Positions 24,175 through 34,931 of a stretch of 64,000 nucleotides of DNA are shown here, piece by piece. The stretch covers positions 142,003-206,002 of the forward strand of contig NZ_BOOK01000031.1 in the NCBI RefSeq assembly GCF_016863195.1, read 5' to 3'. Position 1 is the first letter of the stretch. Every line of letters starts with the position of its first letter. The position numbers were made by a program, and so were the translations under genes. The notes under the pieces are model-generated. The model was given only the letters and a program-made list of their open reading frames with translations, ran no database searches and was not told the origin of the DNA. The stretch comes from Paraplanobispora takensis. GTDB lineage: Bacteria; Actinomycetota; Actinomycetes; Streptosporangiales; Streptosporangiaceae.

Positions 24175-25776
24175 ATGGCGACCGGACAGGAGACGACGGG
24201 ACAGGGGACGACCGGGCCGGGGACGACCGGACGGGGGACGACGCGCGGCCCGGAACCGGCCGTGCCCGGATCGCCCCGGGACGCACGGGAGGCGGTCGTG
24301 TCCGGATCGGCCGCCAGGACGGGCCCGGACGCGTGGAGAGCGGCGGTGGAGGCTCCGCGGGAGGGTCCGACGTGGTGGGACCGTCTGGCGGCGCTGGGGC
24401 GGCGGGAGCCGTCCTTCCGGCCGCGCGCCGACCCGCTGGCCGAGCCGCGCCTGCGGCAGCGCGCCGACGCCGCCACGCTGGCCGCGCTGTTCGTCGTCGC
24501 GCAGCTGGTGATCCCGGCCCGGCTGGTCCTGCGCGGCCTGCCGATCTCCCTGACACCGGCCGACCTGCTGGGCCTGTTCCTCCTGCTGTGCTGGCTGTGC
24601 GCGCACTTCACCACCACGCTCGGCGCCGCGAAGGGACGGCTGCCGATCAGGACCGCGCTGTTCGTCTACGGCGTCGGGCACCTGATCATCTACGGCTACA
24701 CCACGCTGTCGTACCTGCCCAAGGACGAGCTCAACCTGGCCGACCACTCCGCGGTGCTGATCGCCGCCAACCTGGGGGTGGCGCTGGCGGTTTGCGACGG
24801 GGTCCGCGGCCGCGAGCGCCTGGACCTGGTGCTCAAGACCGTGGTGGTCTCCGGGGCGGTCATCTCCGTGATCGGGGGCCTGCAGTTCGTCTTCGGCCTC
24901 GACCTGACCCAGTACATGGCCCTGCCCGGCCTGCGTCCCACCGGCGTCGAGGGGGTCGAGGCGGTGATCGGCAGGTCCGACTTCAACCGGGTGGCCTCGA
25001 CGATGGGGCACCCCATCGAGTTCGGCGTCGTGTGCTCGATGCTCCTGCCCATCGCCGCGCACTACGGCTTCCACGCCCGCGACCGGGGACAGCCCGCGGG
25101 GCGCTGGTGGCTGTGCACCGGGCTGATCGCCGGCGGCCTGATGTTCTCGGTGTCGCGCTCGGCGGTGCTGGGCGTGGCGAGCGTGGCGCTGGTGCTGTTC
25201 CTCGGCTGGCCGCACCGGCGGCGCCTGCAGGCGATGGCGGCCACCGTGGTCTTCCTCGCCGGGATCAAGGTCCTGGTCCCCGGCCTGCTCGGCACGCTGT
25301 TCAACCTGTTCGCCACCATCGGCTCCGACGACAGCGTCCGCTTCCGCACCCACGACTACTCCTGGGCGCTGGCCGAGATCGGCAGACGCCCGCTGCTGGG
25401 CCGCGGGGTCGGCACCTGGTACGCGCCCAAGCACCAGGTCTTCGACAACCAGTACCTCCTGACGCTGGTGGAGGCCGGAGCCCTCGGCCTGGCGCTGTTC
25501 GTCGGCATCGCGTCGTGCGGCATGGCCGTGGCGCTCATGATCCGCGCCCGCAGCACGGACGCCCGCGACCGCAACCTCGCCCTGACGCTGACCGGCTGCC
25601 TATTGGTCCCCCTGGTCTGCGCGGCGACGTTCGACCTGCTGTCCTATCCGGGGGTCACCGCCCTGATGTTCCTGCTCGTCGGCGTGGTGGGCGCACTGCT
25701 GCGGGCGACCCGGGACGAGCCCCCGCCCGCTCCTCAGCCGCAGGGCAGGGGCGCCACCGTCGAGGTGATGCGGTAG
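24175..25776 (+). CDS. O-antigen ligase/polymerase (Wzy-like)
   Basis: 533 residues. The first 90 are cytoplasmic and disordered, beginning with 5-residue T-G-x-x-T repeats encoded by 15-base repeats (about 24181-24245). About ten membrane helices follow. The large periplasmic loop and the segment ALAEIGRRPLLGRGVGTWY with NQYLLTLVEAGALGLALFVG fit the Wzy_C/WaaL family. It joins lipid-linked repeat units into polymer. The 3' end overlaps the convergent lipoprotein gene by 43 bases. Confidence 0.85.
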   Translation: MATGQETTGQGTTGPGTTGRGTTRGPEPAVPGSPRDAREAVVSGSAARTGPDAWRAAVEAPREGPTWWDRLAALGRREPSFRPRADPLAEPRLRQRADAATLAALFVVAQLVIPARLVLRGLPISLTPADLLGLFLLLCWLCAHFTTTLGAAKGRLPIRTALFVYGVGHLIIYGYTTLSYLPKDELNLADHSAVLIAANLGVALAVCDGVRGRERLDLVLKTVVVSGAVISVIGGLQFVFGLDLTQYMALPGLRPTGVEGVEAVIGRSDFNRVASTMGHPIEFGVVCSMLLPIAAHYGFHARDRGQPAGRWWLCTGLIAGGLMFSVSRSAVLGVASVALVLFLGWPHRRRLQAMAATVVFLAGIKVLVPGLLGTLFNLFATIGSDDSVRFRTHDYSWALAEIGRRPLLGRGVGTWYAPKHQVFDNQYLLTLVEAGALGLALFVGIASCGMAVALMIRARSTDARDRNLALTLTGCLLVPLVCAATFDLLSYPGVTALMFLLVGVVGALLRATRDEPPPAPQPQGRGATVEVMR

Positions 25777-26687
25777 TCCTCGTCGATGGTGACGAGCTTG
25801 TTGCCGGAGAAGTCCACGCCGGCGCAGTCGACCACCAGCGGGCCGTACTCCCAGGACTCGTCCACCACGCTGTTGTCCCGCATGACCTTCTTCCCGCGCG
25901 CGTGCAGCAGGCGCATGCTGTAGGTGCCGCCCATCACCAGGTTCTCGGTCACCTCCACGTCCACCGTGCCGGTGTCGACCAGGAAGATCGGCGAGGTGAC
26001 GTTCTCGGCCTGCCGCTGGTCGAAGGTGTTGTGGTGGACCACCAGTCCCTTGCCCGCGCCGATGGTCTGGACGCCGTCGCCGTGGTCGCCGGGGTTGGAG
26101 CACAGCAGCACGTAGGAGTCCTCGATGCGCACGTCGTCACCGGAGACGCTGAAGCCGTCGCCGTGACCGCGGACGTGCACGCGCTCGGCGGTGAAGTTCG
26201 TCGTCTGGATGCCGGGGGCGGTCAGGCAGCCCTTCTCGGGACCGACGACGGAGTCGGTGATGGTGAAGGAGTAGCCCTGGCCGTCGTACCAGTCCTGCAC
26301 GCCGCCGTCGATCCGGCTGTTCCTGATGACGACGTCGTCGGCGGTGATCAGCAGGTCGCCGGGGATGTGCACGCCGTCCAGGACCCTTCCGTCCTTGGTC
26401 ACGCGGTACGCGCTGTGGAAGTTCGGCTTCAGCCTGCGCAGCTCGGTGCCGGGCGGCACGCCCGTGCACGCCGGGGTGGGATGGTTCGGGCAGCCCTCCG
26501 GGCCGGTGGCGGCCGTCCGCGCCGGCGAGGGGGGCGCGGACGGCGTGCCCTGTGCCGCCGTTCCCCGGGTCCCCGCGGGCGTCGGGGACGGCCCCCCGGC
26601 CCGTTCGGAGGCGGGCGGACTGCAGGCCGCCAGCGGCAGGACCAGGCACAGCAGGAGGGCGGCCACGAGAGGTGGCAGGTGTCGCAT
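25734..26687 (-). CDS. Right-handed beta-helix lipoprotein
   Basis: 317 residues with a lipoprotein signal: LVAALLLCLVLPLAACS, lipobox L-A-A-C near residue 22. A Pro/Thr/Ala-rich linker runs to about residue 60. The rest is parallel beta-helix in style: LLITADDVVIRNSRIDGGV, FTITDSVVG, VRIEDSYVLL, LVVHHNTFD. Such folds are found in polysaccharide lyases and C5-epimerases acting on uronans. Near a GDP-mannose-type dehydrogenase, a surface enzyme or binding protein for the polymer is a fair guess. Catalytic residues cannot be named. Confidence 0.7.
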   Translation of the reverse strand: MRHLPPLVAALLLCLVLPLAACSPPASERAGGPSPTPAGTRGTAAQGTPSAPPSPARTAATGPEGCPNHPTPACTGVPPGTELRRLKPNFHSAYRVTKDGRVLDGVHIPGDLLITADDVVIRNSRIDGGVQDWYDGQGYSFTITDSVVGPEKGCLTAPGIQTTNFTAERVHVRGHGDGFSVSGDDVRIEDSYVLLCSNPGDHGDGVQTIGAGKGLVVHHNTFDQRQAENVTSPIFLVDTGTVDVEVTENLVMGGTYSMRLLHARGKKVMRDNSVVDESWEYGPLVVDCAGVDFSGNKLVTIDEDYRITSTVAPLPCG

Positions 26688-26691
26688 CGGG

Positions 26692-27246
26692 TCATCCCGT
26701 CGTACGGAGCCGCTCGCGGAGCTGCGCCCACGATCCGGCGGCCAGGTCGCGCTCGCTGATCGCGGACACCGGCAGCGGCCAGTCGATCTTGAGTTCGGGG
26801 TCGTCGTAACGGACGGACAGGTCCTCGGCGGGGTCGTGCTCCCGGTCGATGCGGTAGCAGACGTCGGTCTGCCCGGTCAGGGCCTGGAACCCGTGCAGCA
26901 GTCCCGGCGGGACGTAGAGGGTCAGGAAGTCGGTGTCGTCGAGCACCACGGACATCCGCCGCCCGAACGTGGGCGAGTGCGGCCGGGCGTCGACGAGCAC
27001 GTCGTGCACCGCCCCCCGCGCGCACCTGACCAGCTTGGCCTCCCCCCGTCCCGACCGGCCGTGCATGCCGCGGACGGTGCCCTGGCGGGAGCGCGACTGG
27101 CTGTCCTGGATGAACAGGGAGGCGTCCAGCCCGTGCTCCGCCGCGACCGCCGCGTCGAAGGTCCGGGTGAACAGGCCGCGGTCGTCCCGGTGCGGGGCCG
27201 GCACGAACAGCAGCACTCCCTCGATCGCGGCCCGTTCGACTCTCAT
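26692..27246 (-). CDS. RmlC-like nucleotide-sugar 3(5)-epimerase
   Basis: 184 residues from ATG 27246 (ATGA overlap with the GT2 gene). Cupin with GTVRGMHGRSGRGEAKLVRC (catalytic-His segment R-G-M-H), HDVLVDARPHSPTFGRRM and LYVPPGLLHGFQALT. It is clearly diverged from rmlC at 11154, so it may be a 3- or 5-specific epimerase for another keto-sugar rather than a duplicate of the rhamnose enzyme. It belongs to the minus-strand glycosyltransferase operon that runs down from 30587. Confidence 0.83.
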   Translation of the reverse strand: MRVERAAIEGVLLFVPAPHRDDRGLFTRTFDAAVAAEHGLDASLFIQDSQSRSRQGTVRGMHGRSGRGEAKLVRCARGAVHDVLVDARPHSPTFGRRMSVVLDDTDFLTLYVPPGLLHGFQALTGQTDVCYRIDREHDPAEDLSVRYDDPELKIDWPLPVSAISERDLAAGSWAQLRERLRTTG

Positions 27247-28088
27247 CTCGTGATCCCGTCCGTTCTGCTGCTCGAATCCGTCGACCACGCCACGGGCGCC
27301 CCGCGGGAGCCGCGCGCCAGCGCCCGGTCGGCGACCTGGACGGCCAGATAGCAGGCCGCGTCCAGGGGGCTGACCGACCGCCCGGCCAGCAGCGCGACCA
27401 GCGGCCGCAACCCCAGCCTGCTCTGCGCGGGCCGGCCGAGCGCGTCCAGCTGCCGGTTGCCGAGCCGTACCCGGACCCGGCGGCGCAGGTGCGCGCGGAC
27501 GGTCCGCGCCGGCCGGACCACCGAGCGGGCCTCGGGGACCGCCCGCCGCTCGCCGGGCGCGAAGTTCCTGTGCACCCATTCGTCATCGCACACCACGTCG
27601 GGAAGTGGGAAGACCCTGGCGTGCCCGGCCTCGGCGAGCGCGTAGACGCCCACGCCGGCCAGCACCCGGTGCGGCCCCATCATGCGGTCGTGCACCCGGT
27701 GGACCCGCCGGGCGGTACGGCCGGCGCCGCGCAGGTCCCACTCCGGGACGGGGGCGCAGGCCAGCACGCCGGGCCGGTCGAGCGCCGCGACCAGCGCGCG
27801 GGCCGACTCCGCCGACAGCCCGACGTCCGCGTCGAGATAGATCCGGGGGAAGACGCGGCACCGCGCGTCGCCCAGCCGCAGGGCGCCGACCTTGCCGGGC
27901 AGCGGCGTCTCGACCACCCGCACCCCCGCCGAGCGCGCCACCTGCGCGGTGCGGTCGGTGCACGCGTTGGCCACGACGACGACGTCGAACTCGCCCGGGG
28001 CCGTCCCGGCCAGCAGCCCGTCCAGGCACTGCGGCAGCACGGACTCCTCGTCGTGCGCGGGGATCACCACGGAGGCCAGTGGCGTCAT
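27243..28088 (-). CDS. Family 2 glycosyltransferase
   Basis: 281 residues from ATG 28088, overlapping the GT4 gene by four bases. Signature: LASVVIPAHDEESVLPQCLD, EFDVVVVANACTDRT, and YLDADVGLS as the D-x-D metal site. A late hydrophobic and basic C-terminus (RRRVRVRLGNRQL) is typical for membrane-peripheral transferases. Reading further upstream in frame is not supported because the GT4 gene covers that region in another frame. Confidence 0.85.
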   Translation of the reverse strand: MTPLASVVIPAHDEESVLPQCLDGLLAGTAPGEFDVVVVANACTDRTAQVARSAGVRVVETPLPGKVGALRLGDARCRVFPRIYLDADVGLSAESARALVAALDRPGVLACAPVPEWDLRGAGRTARRVHRVHDRMMGPHRVLAGVGVYALAEAGHARVFPLPDVVCDDEWVHRNFAPGERRAVPEARSVVRPARTVRAHLRRRVRVRLGNRQLDALGRPAQSRLGLRPLVALLAGRSVSPLDAACYLAVQVADRALARGSRGAPVAWSTDSSSRTDGITR

Positions 28089-29267
28089 CGGCGGCTCCGG
28101 GCGGCGTACGCCGCCTCGTACGCGGCCAGCAGGGCCTTCTTCGAGTGCTCCCACGACAGCGGGCCGGCGACCCGCTCGCGGCCGATCTCGCCCATCCTGC
28201 GGCGCTCGGCCGGGTCGTCGAGCAGCCGGGCGATCAGCTTGGCGAACTCCGAGACGTCGTTGGCCGGAGCGTACAGGGCGGCCTCCCCGGCCGAGACCCT
28301 GGCCTCGCGCAGCTCGAAGGAGACGATCGGCCGGGCCATCGCCATGTACTCCATGACCTTGTTCATCGTGGAGACGTCGTTGAGGGGGTTGAGCGGGTCC
28401 GGCGACAGGCAGACGTCGGCGGTGGACAGATAGCGCAGCAGGTCGGCGTCCGGGATCCGGCCGGTGAACTCGACGCGGTCGGCCAGCCCGAGCTCCCGCG
28501 AGAGCGCCACCATGGCCTCGAAGGTGTCGCCGCCGCCGACGAACACGGCGTGCCAGTCCGTCCGGCCCAGCTCGTCGCGGAGTCGGGCCAGGGCCCGCAG
28601 CGCGTAGTCCACGCCGTCCTGCGGCCCCATCACGCCCAGGTAGCACAACAGATGGGGCCTGCCCTTTCTGACGGCCTCGTCGGGGGGCACCCGGTGGAAG
28701 CGTTCGACCCGGGGCGCGCTGCGCACCACGAACACCTCCTCCGGACGCTTGCCGCCCCTGGTGACCGCGACCTCGCGGTAGCTCTCGTTGGTGGCGATGA
28801 CGACGTCGGCGGCCCGGTAGGTGCGCCGCTCCAGGGAGCACACGGCGCGGTAGAGGAGGTCCTCGCCGCGGCCGAACCTGGACAGGTAGAGCTCGGGCAC
28901 CAGGTCGTGCTGGTCGAAGACGAACCTGGCGCCGCGGCGCTTGAGGGCCTTGGCCACGAGATAGAACAGGTCCGGCGGGTTGCAGGCGTGCACCACGTCG
29001 ACCCGGCCGATCCTGCGGGCCAGGCGGAAGGTGTGCCAGAGCGCCGTGCCGTACTCCCGCAGATAGCCGAGCGGGCCGCCGGTGGCCGCCCGCAGCCGGT
29101 AGCGGTGGATCCTGACGCCGTCGATCACCGCCTCGGGCTCGGTGTCCTGCGTGGCGCCCCGCGGGCAGATGACGTGGACCTCCCAGCCGGCCTCGCGCAG
29201 GGCGAGGCTCTCCTGCCACACGCGCCGGTCCATGGGGACCGAGAGGTTCTCGACGAGGATGAGCGCT

Positions 29268-29287
<20 letters not shown>
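28085..29287 (-). CDS. Family 4 glycosyltransferase
   Basis: 400 residues, GT-B fold. The N-terminal domain opens LILVENLSVPMDRRVWQESL with a Gly-poor loop, then VVHACNPPDLFYLVAKALK. The C-terminal donor-binding domain has LCYLGVMGPQDGVDYALRAL, the RIPDADLLRYLSTADVCLSP helix and the E-x7-E-type MNKVMEYMAMARPIVSFELRE. Retaining sugar transferase for the EPS repeat. The start ATG 29287 overlaps the dehydrogenase gene by 20 bases. Confidence 0.9.
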
Positions 29288-30587
<1,300 letters not shown>

Positions 30588-30845
30588 GTGCACTGCCCTT
30601 CGCCGCGTCACCCACCCGTTGATCGCGCGGAGCCGTGGAGCGATATGTCGTGGCCCGCTTCACACCGCTTGTATGTCGGTAAGTACCACTTGAGTGTTAC
30701 ATCCGAGTTGAGAGTTACGCCCGCAAAATCCGGCCTTTCTATTTCGAATAGGATGTGATAGTCAGTCCGGCGAGAATGCGATATTCGGCTCGCCGAGAAT
30801 AAGAGATTCGGCTCAGCGGATGACCGATTCGGCGCATGGGGACGG

Positions 30846-31769
30846 TCAGCCCGGCAGGCTCTGCATCCGGCGCGACGGCCTCATCAGCGCGATCACCGCG
30901 GCGCGCGACGTGCGGCGCCCGGCGAGCGCGCGCAGCGTCTCGCCCAGCGTCACCGCGGCGTGGTAGGCGAGGGCCGCCACCGGGCCCCGGCGGCGGCGGA
31001 ACAGCAGGACCTTGTTCACCGCGAGCAGCGAGGCGAGCATGGGGTTGACCTTCGCGTCCCCGCCGATGTGCTCGACCACCGCGGCCGGTTCGTACCACAG
31101 CGTCCAGCCCCGGTCGGCGGCGCGCAGCGCGAACTCGGTCTCCTCGCTGTAGAGCAGGAACGACTCGTCCCACGGGCCGACCTCGCGCAGCGCCGCCGCG
31201 GAGACGAGCATGGCCGCGCCGGTCGACCAGTCCGCCGGGCCGGGGCGCTCGTACCGCAGCGGATCGGTGATCACCTCTCCGAGCGTGCCGATCCGCCCGG
31301 CCAGCCGCCCGCCGATCAGCGCCTCGGCGACCGCTCCGCGCACGCTCGGCGCCCGGCGCAGGGACGGGTGCACGTGGCCGCCGGGATCGACGATGCGGGG
31401 CGCCGCGATGCCGCGTCCCGGCGCTCTGAGGGCATCGGAGAGCGGGGCGAGCGCGCCGGGCCGCAGCCGGCAGTCTGGGTTGAGGATCAGCACCGCGTCG
31501 AGCGCCTCCAGCTCCAGCGTCCGGGTCCCCGCGTTGATCGCGGCGGCGTAACCGCCGTTCCTGCCGGTCCGGACGACCCTGATCGGCAGTTCGGACCGCT
31601 CGGCGATGGCGGCCGATTCGTCCCGTGAGGCGTTGTCCGCCACCACGACCTCGGCCAAATGCGTGCCCCGCGCGCCTTCGGCCAGAGAGGCCAGGCAACC
31701 GGGGAGCACTTTCGCGCTGTTGTACGTGACGATCACGATCGCGATCCGTGCGGGGTGGGATATCGCCAT
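30846..31769 (-). CDS. Family 2 glycosyltransferase (WbbL rhamnosyltransferase-like)
   Basis: 307 residues: RIAIVIVTYNSAKVLPGCLA, VVVADNASRDESAAI, NGGYAAAINAG, AVLILNPDCRL (metal site N-P-D) and WSTGAAMLVSAAALREVGPWDESFLLYSEETEFALR, the WbbL-type block. With dTDP-rhamnose genes nearby, a rhamnosyltransferase is likely. A 258-base gap (30588-30845) with short GATTCGGC-containing repeats separates it from the dehydrogenase gene; nothing else was recognised in that gap. Confidence 0.87.
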   Translation of the reverse strand: MAISHPARIAIVIVTYNSAKVLPGCLASLAEGARGTHLAEVVVADNASRDESAAIAERSELPIRVVRTGRNGGYAAAINAGTRTLELEALDAVLILNPDCRLRPGALAPLSDALRAPGRGIAAPRIVDPGGHVHPSLRRAPSVRGAVAEALIGGRLAGRIGTLGEVITDPLRYERPGPADWSTGAAMLVSAAALREVGPWDESFLLYSEETEFALRAADRGWTLWYEPAAVVEHIGGDAKVNPMLASLLAVNKVLLFRRRRGPVAALAYHAAVTLGETLRALAGRRTSRAAVIALMRPSRRMQSLPG

Positions 31770-31866
31770 GACGCGGAGTATTCACCCGAATAGGGGTGTA
31801 ACGAAAGGGTTTCGATACGACGATGAGAAAACGGAGAAACCCGGACAGGACGGATGGAGAATCGCC

Positions 31867-32673
31867 GTGCAGGACGTCAAGGAATTCACTTTCCGCCGAG
31901 AAGACCTGCTCCCCCTCGCGGACCGTCTGCGCCCGCAGTTCCAGCAGGCCTCGCCGTTCCGGCACGTCGTCATCGACGACTTCCTGCCCCCGGGCGTCCT
32001 CGACCCGGTGCTCGCGGAGTTCCCCGAGCCCCGGGACGTCGAGTGGCAGCAGTTCGACAGCGCCAAGGAGGTGAAGCTGGCGCTGGCCGACACCGAGCGG
32101 ATGGGCCCGGCCACCCGGCACCTGCTGGCCGAGTTCAACGGGCAGGTCTTCGTCGACTTCTTGGAACGTTTGACAGGCATCGAGCAGCTCGTCTCCGACC
32201 CGCACTACGAGGGCGGCGGGCTGCACCAGATCCGCCCGGGCGGCTTCCTGAAGGTGCACGTGGACTTCAACCGGCACCGCCGGCTCAACCTCGACCGCCG
32301 CCTCAACGGGCTGCTCTACCTCAACAAGGACTGGGAGGAGGGCTACGGCGGCCACCTGCAGCTGTGGAACAAGGACATGAGCAAGTGCGAGCACGCCATC
32401 CTGCCGGTCTTCAACAGGTTCGTGCTGTTCGCCACCACCGACGACGCCAACCACGGCCACCCCGACCCGCTGACCTGCCCCGAGGACCGCGCCCGCCGTT
32501 CGATGGCGCTGTACTACTACTCCAACGGCCGCCCGGCCGAGGAGATCACCGACGACCACACCACCGTCTTCAAGCAGCGGCCCGGGGAGTCCTGGAAGAG
32601 CAACCTCCGGCAGGTCGCCAAGCGCTGGACGCCGCCCGCCCTGCTGGATCTGGCCTCCCGGCGCAAGGACTAG
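31867..32673 (+). CDS. Fe(II)/2-oxoglutarate oxygenase (prolyl-hydroxylase-like)
   Basis: 268 residues from GTG 31867, with GGATGGAG about eight bases upstream. The beta-helix core carries H131-V-D133 (FLKVHVDFNRH), a distal H196/H198 (DDANHGHPDP) and an Arg that binds 2-oxoglutarate (R211, RRSMALYYYS). YLNKDWEEGYGGHLQLWN is typical of the 2OG-FeII_Oxy_3 group. It is unrelated in sequence to the PhyH-like oxygenase at 11840. It could hydroxylate a sugar or a surface protein; substrate unknown. Confidence 0.82.
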   Translation: MQDVKEFTFRREDLLPLADRLRPQFQQASPFRHVVIDDFLPPGVLDPVLAEFPEPRDVEWQQFDSAKEVKLALADTERMGPATRHLLAEFNGQVFVDFLERLTGIEQLVSDPHYEGGGLHQIRPGGFLKVHVDFNRHRRLNLDRRLNGLLYLNKDWEEGYGGHLQLWNKDMSKCEHAILPVFNRFVLFATTDDANHGHPDPLTCPEDRARRSMALYYYSNGRPAEEITDDHTTVFKQRPGESWKSNLRQVAKRWTPPALLDLASRRKD

Positions 32674-32680
32674 GCAGCCG

Positions 32681-33922
32681 GTGGTGGGGGAGCCCCGGCT
32701 GAGACTGACCTACCTCGACGGCATCCGGGCGGTCGCCGCGATGTTCGTCGCGCTCCACCACATCTGGCTCGGCGTCTGGGACGACTTCCCGTCCAACGCC
32801 GGCCCGTGGTGGACCGGCTGGCTGCTGTACGGCCACATCGCCGTGGCCGTCTTCATCGTGCTGTCGGGCTTCTCACTGGCGATCGAGCCGGTCAGGAACG
32901 AGGGCAGGCTGCGCGGCGGGAACCGGAGGTTCTTCCGGCGCCGGGCCTGGCGCATCCTGCCCGCCTACTGGGCGGCCCTGGCCGTCTCGATCATGCTGAT
33001 CGCGGTCAGGCGGTACGAGCTGCTGGGCCCGGACGGGACGGTGGTCGGCCACCAGCCCGTCACCGCCAAGTCCGTCGTCGTGCACGGGCTGCTGCTGCAG
33101 GACGTCATCGGCAGCCCGTCGCCCAACGGCGCCTTCTGGTCGATCGCCGTCGAGTGGCAGATCTACTTCCTGTTCCCCCTGCTGCTGTGGTGGCAGCGCC
33201 GCTTCTCGGCCCGGACGCTGGTCCTCGCCGTCCTCGCCGTCGTGATCGTCAGCCAGTACCTGTCGCTGGCCTTCGACGTGCTGTCCCCGATCCAGGGCCT
33301 GACCCCGCAGTTCCTGGCCCTGTTCGTGTTCGGCATGGTCGCGGCCAACGTGCTGACCGGCCCGCCCCGGCCCCGGCGGTGGGCCTCGGCCGGGGCGGCG
33401 GTGGGAACGGCGCTCCTGGTGGCCTGCGCCTGGGCCGCCGGGTCGCCGGCCATGGTGGAGAACTTCTTCTGGGTGGACCTGGCGGCGGGGGTGTGCACGG
33501 CGCTGCTGCTGGCCGGGCTGGTGCACGCGCGCTCCAGCCGCCTGCGGTCGTTGTTCGAGACCCGGTTCCTGCGCTGGACCGGCCGCTTCTCCTACAGCAT
33601 CTACCTGGTGCACTCACCGATCCTGCTGACCCTGTGGTACTTCGCGGTGGTGCCGATGCGGCTGGAGCCGGTGCCCCGCTTCCTGGTCATGCTGGCCCTC
33701 GGCATGCCCGCCGTGATCTTCGGATCCTGGCTGTTCTCGCGCCTGTTCGAGGAGCCCTTCCTGCGTCACCGCAGCTGGGCGGGGCTGCGCGAGGCGTTCG
33801 CGGCCAGGGGCGCGGCTCTGCGGTCCCGGCTCGCGAGGATGCGGCCCGCCGGGACGGGGGCCCGGGCGCCCGAGACGGGGACGCCCGGACCCGAGGTGTC
33901 GCTGGTGCCGGAGGAGCGTTAG
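32681..33922 (+). CDS. Acyltransferase family 3 membrane protein
   Basis: 413 residues from GTG 32681, seven bases after the oxygenase stop. About ten membrane helices. The N-terminal signature RLTYLDGIRAVAAMFVALHH has the expected R and H of OafA/NodX-type O-acyltransferases, and RFFRRRAWRILPAYW and the FWSIAVEWQIYFLFPLL block (E-W-Q-x-Y) agree. It should acetylate or acylate the exported glycan, using cytoplasmic acyl-CoA. The tail after about 365 is Pro/Gly-rich and disordered. Confidence 0.9.
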   Translation: MVGEPRLRLTYLDGIRAVAAMFVALHHIWLGVWDDFPSNAGPWWTGWLLYGHIAVAVFIVLSGFSLAIEPVRNEGRLRGGNRRFFRRRAWRILPAYWAALAVSIMLIAVRRYELLGPDGTVVGHQPVTAKSVVVHGLLLQDVIGSPSPNGAFWSIAVEWQIYFLFPLLLWWQRRFSARTLVLAVLAVVIVSQYLSLAFDVLSPIQGLTPQFLALFVFGMVAANVLTGPPRPRRWASAGAAVGTALLVACAWAAGSPAMVENFFWVDLAAGVCTALLLAGLVHARSSRLRSLFETRFLRWTGRFSYSIYLVHSPILLTLWYFAVVPMRLEPVPRFLVMLALGMPAVIFGSWLFSRLFEEPFLRHRSWAGLREAFAARGAALRSRLARMRPAGTGARAPETGTPGPEVSLVPEER

Positions 33923-34004
33923 CGGCCGGCGCATCAGGCGACGGCCCCAGCGGCCGGCGTACCGGACGGCGGCCTCAGCGGTCGGCGTACCAGGCGACGG
34001 TCCG
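33921..34004. repeat. Three imperfect 28-bp tandem repeats at the epimerase 3' end
   Basis: Units 33921-33948, 33949-33976 and 33977-34004 are similar 28-base copies, each starting AGCGG[CT]CGGCG. The third unit is coding: it holds the last codons and most of the stop of the epimerase at 33975. The first two lie between the two convergent genes, beginning on the last base pairs of the acyltransferase stop. They look like a decayed tandem duplication of the gene's 3' end. Confidence 0.8.
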
Positions 34005-34931
34005 CTTCAGGCCCTCCTCCAGGCCGACCTCCGGCCGCCAGCCGAGCACCTCGGCGGCGGGGCCGGGATCCGCGGTCTGCCGGACGTCCATGGGACGGTC
34101 GGAGACGCTGCCGAACCGGGGCCGAGCCGGCCCGCCGACGATGCTGAACAGGAGCTCGACGGTGTCCCTGACGGAGGTGCCGACGCCGGTGCCGATGTCG
34201 AAGCACCGCCCGACGGCCCGGTCGGTCTCGTAGGCCGCGACGAAGGCGTTGACCACGTCCCCGACGTAGACCCAGTCGGCGAGCTTGGCGCCGCTGGTGA
34301 GTGCGGGCTCCTCGCCGCGCAGCAGCGAGAGCGTCACGTACGGCACCAGCTTGGTGGTGTCGCGCTGGCCGGGGCCGTACACCATCGTGGGACGCAGTAT
34401 GGTGTATGGCACGCTCCACAGGCGGTGGAACAGCTCGGCGTATCCGCTCGCCGCCCACTTCGCCATGGCGTACGGCGAGGGCGCCGGCGTGTGGTCGTTC
34501 CCGGGCCGGGGCTCCTCCGACGATCCGGTGAGCAGCATCCTGACGTCCGGCGCCCCGCTGGCGGCGCTCAGCAGGTTGACCGTGGTCGTCAGGTTGTTCT
34601 CCATCGTGAGCAGGACGGTCTCGACGTTCCGGGCGCCGTTCACCTCGCTGGCCAGGTGGACCACCACGTCGGGGCGGGCGGAGTCGAAGAGCCCGGCGGT
34701 CGCCCGCGGGTCGCGCAGGTCGGCCACGTGCCAGACCTCGCCGTACTCGGCGTCCCTGGGACGACGGCTGACCGCGTGCACCTCGGCGCCCATCCCGGTC
34801 AGCCGCCTGACCAGGTGGGATCCGATGAATCCGGTGGCGCCCGTCACCAGGGCCCGGCTTCCCCTCCATCGCGACGGAGGTCGTTCACCGAACGGCGGGC
34901 CGTCCGGCCTCTTGCCTTCCATGGGGACCAT
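33975..34931 (-). CDS. NAD-dependent sugar-nucleotide epimerase/dehydratase (SDR)
   Basis: 318 residues; the usable start is ATG 34931 or, four codons in, ATG 34922. Extended SDR motifs: ALVTGATGFIGSHLVRRL near residue 28, VVHLASEVNGARN, LLTGSSEEP, and Y-x3-K in SPYAMAKWAASG. The RPTMVYGPGQRDTTKLVPY segment and VYVGDVVNAFVAAYETD fit nucleotide-sugar epimerases of EPS loci. Substrate unknown. Convergent with the acyltransferase gene, with the tandem repeats between them. Confidence 0.85.
   Translation of the reverse strand: MVPMEGKRPDGPPFGERPPSRWRGSRALVTGATGFIGSHLVRRLTGMGAEVHAVSRRPRDAEYGEVWHVADLRDPRATAGLFDSARPDVVVHLASEVNGARNVETVLLTMENNLTTTVNLLSAASGAPDVRMLLTGSSEEPRPGNDHTPAPSPYAMAKWAASGYAELFHRLWSVPYTILRPTMVYGPGQRDTTKLVPYVTLSLLRGEEPALTSGAKLADWVYVGDVVNAFVAAYETDRAVGRCFDIGTGVGTSVRDTVELLFSIVGGPARPRFGSVSDRPMDVRQTADPGPAAEVLGWRPEVGLEEGLKRTVAWYADR

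Noticed and set aside
24054..26759. A 901-codon plus-strand open frame
   Set aside because: It crosses the polymerase gene and the antisense lipoprotein gene, is Arg/Pro/Gly-rich without motifs, and has poor codon bias; it is a shadow of high GC content.
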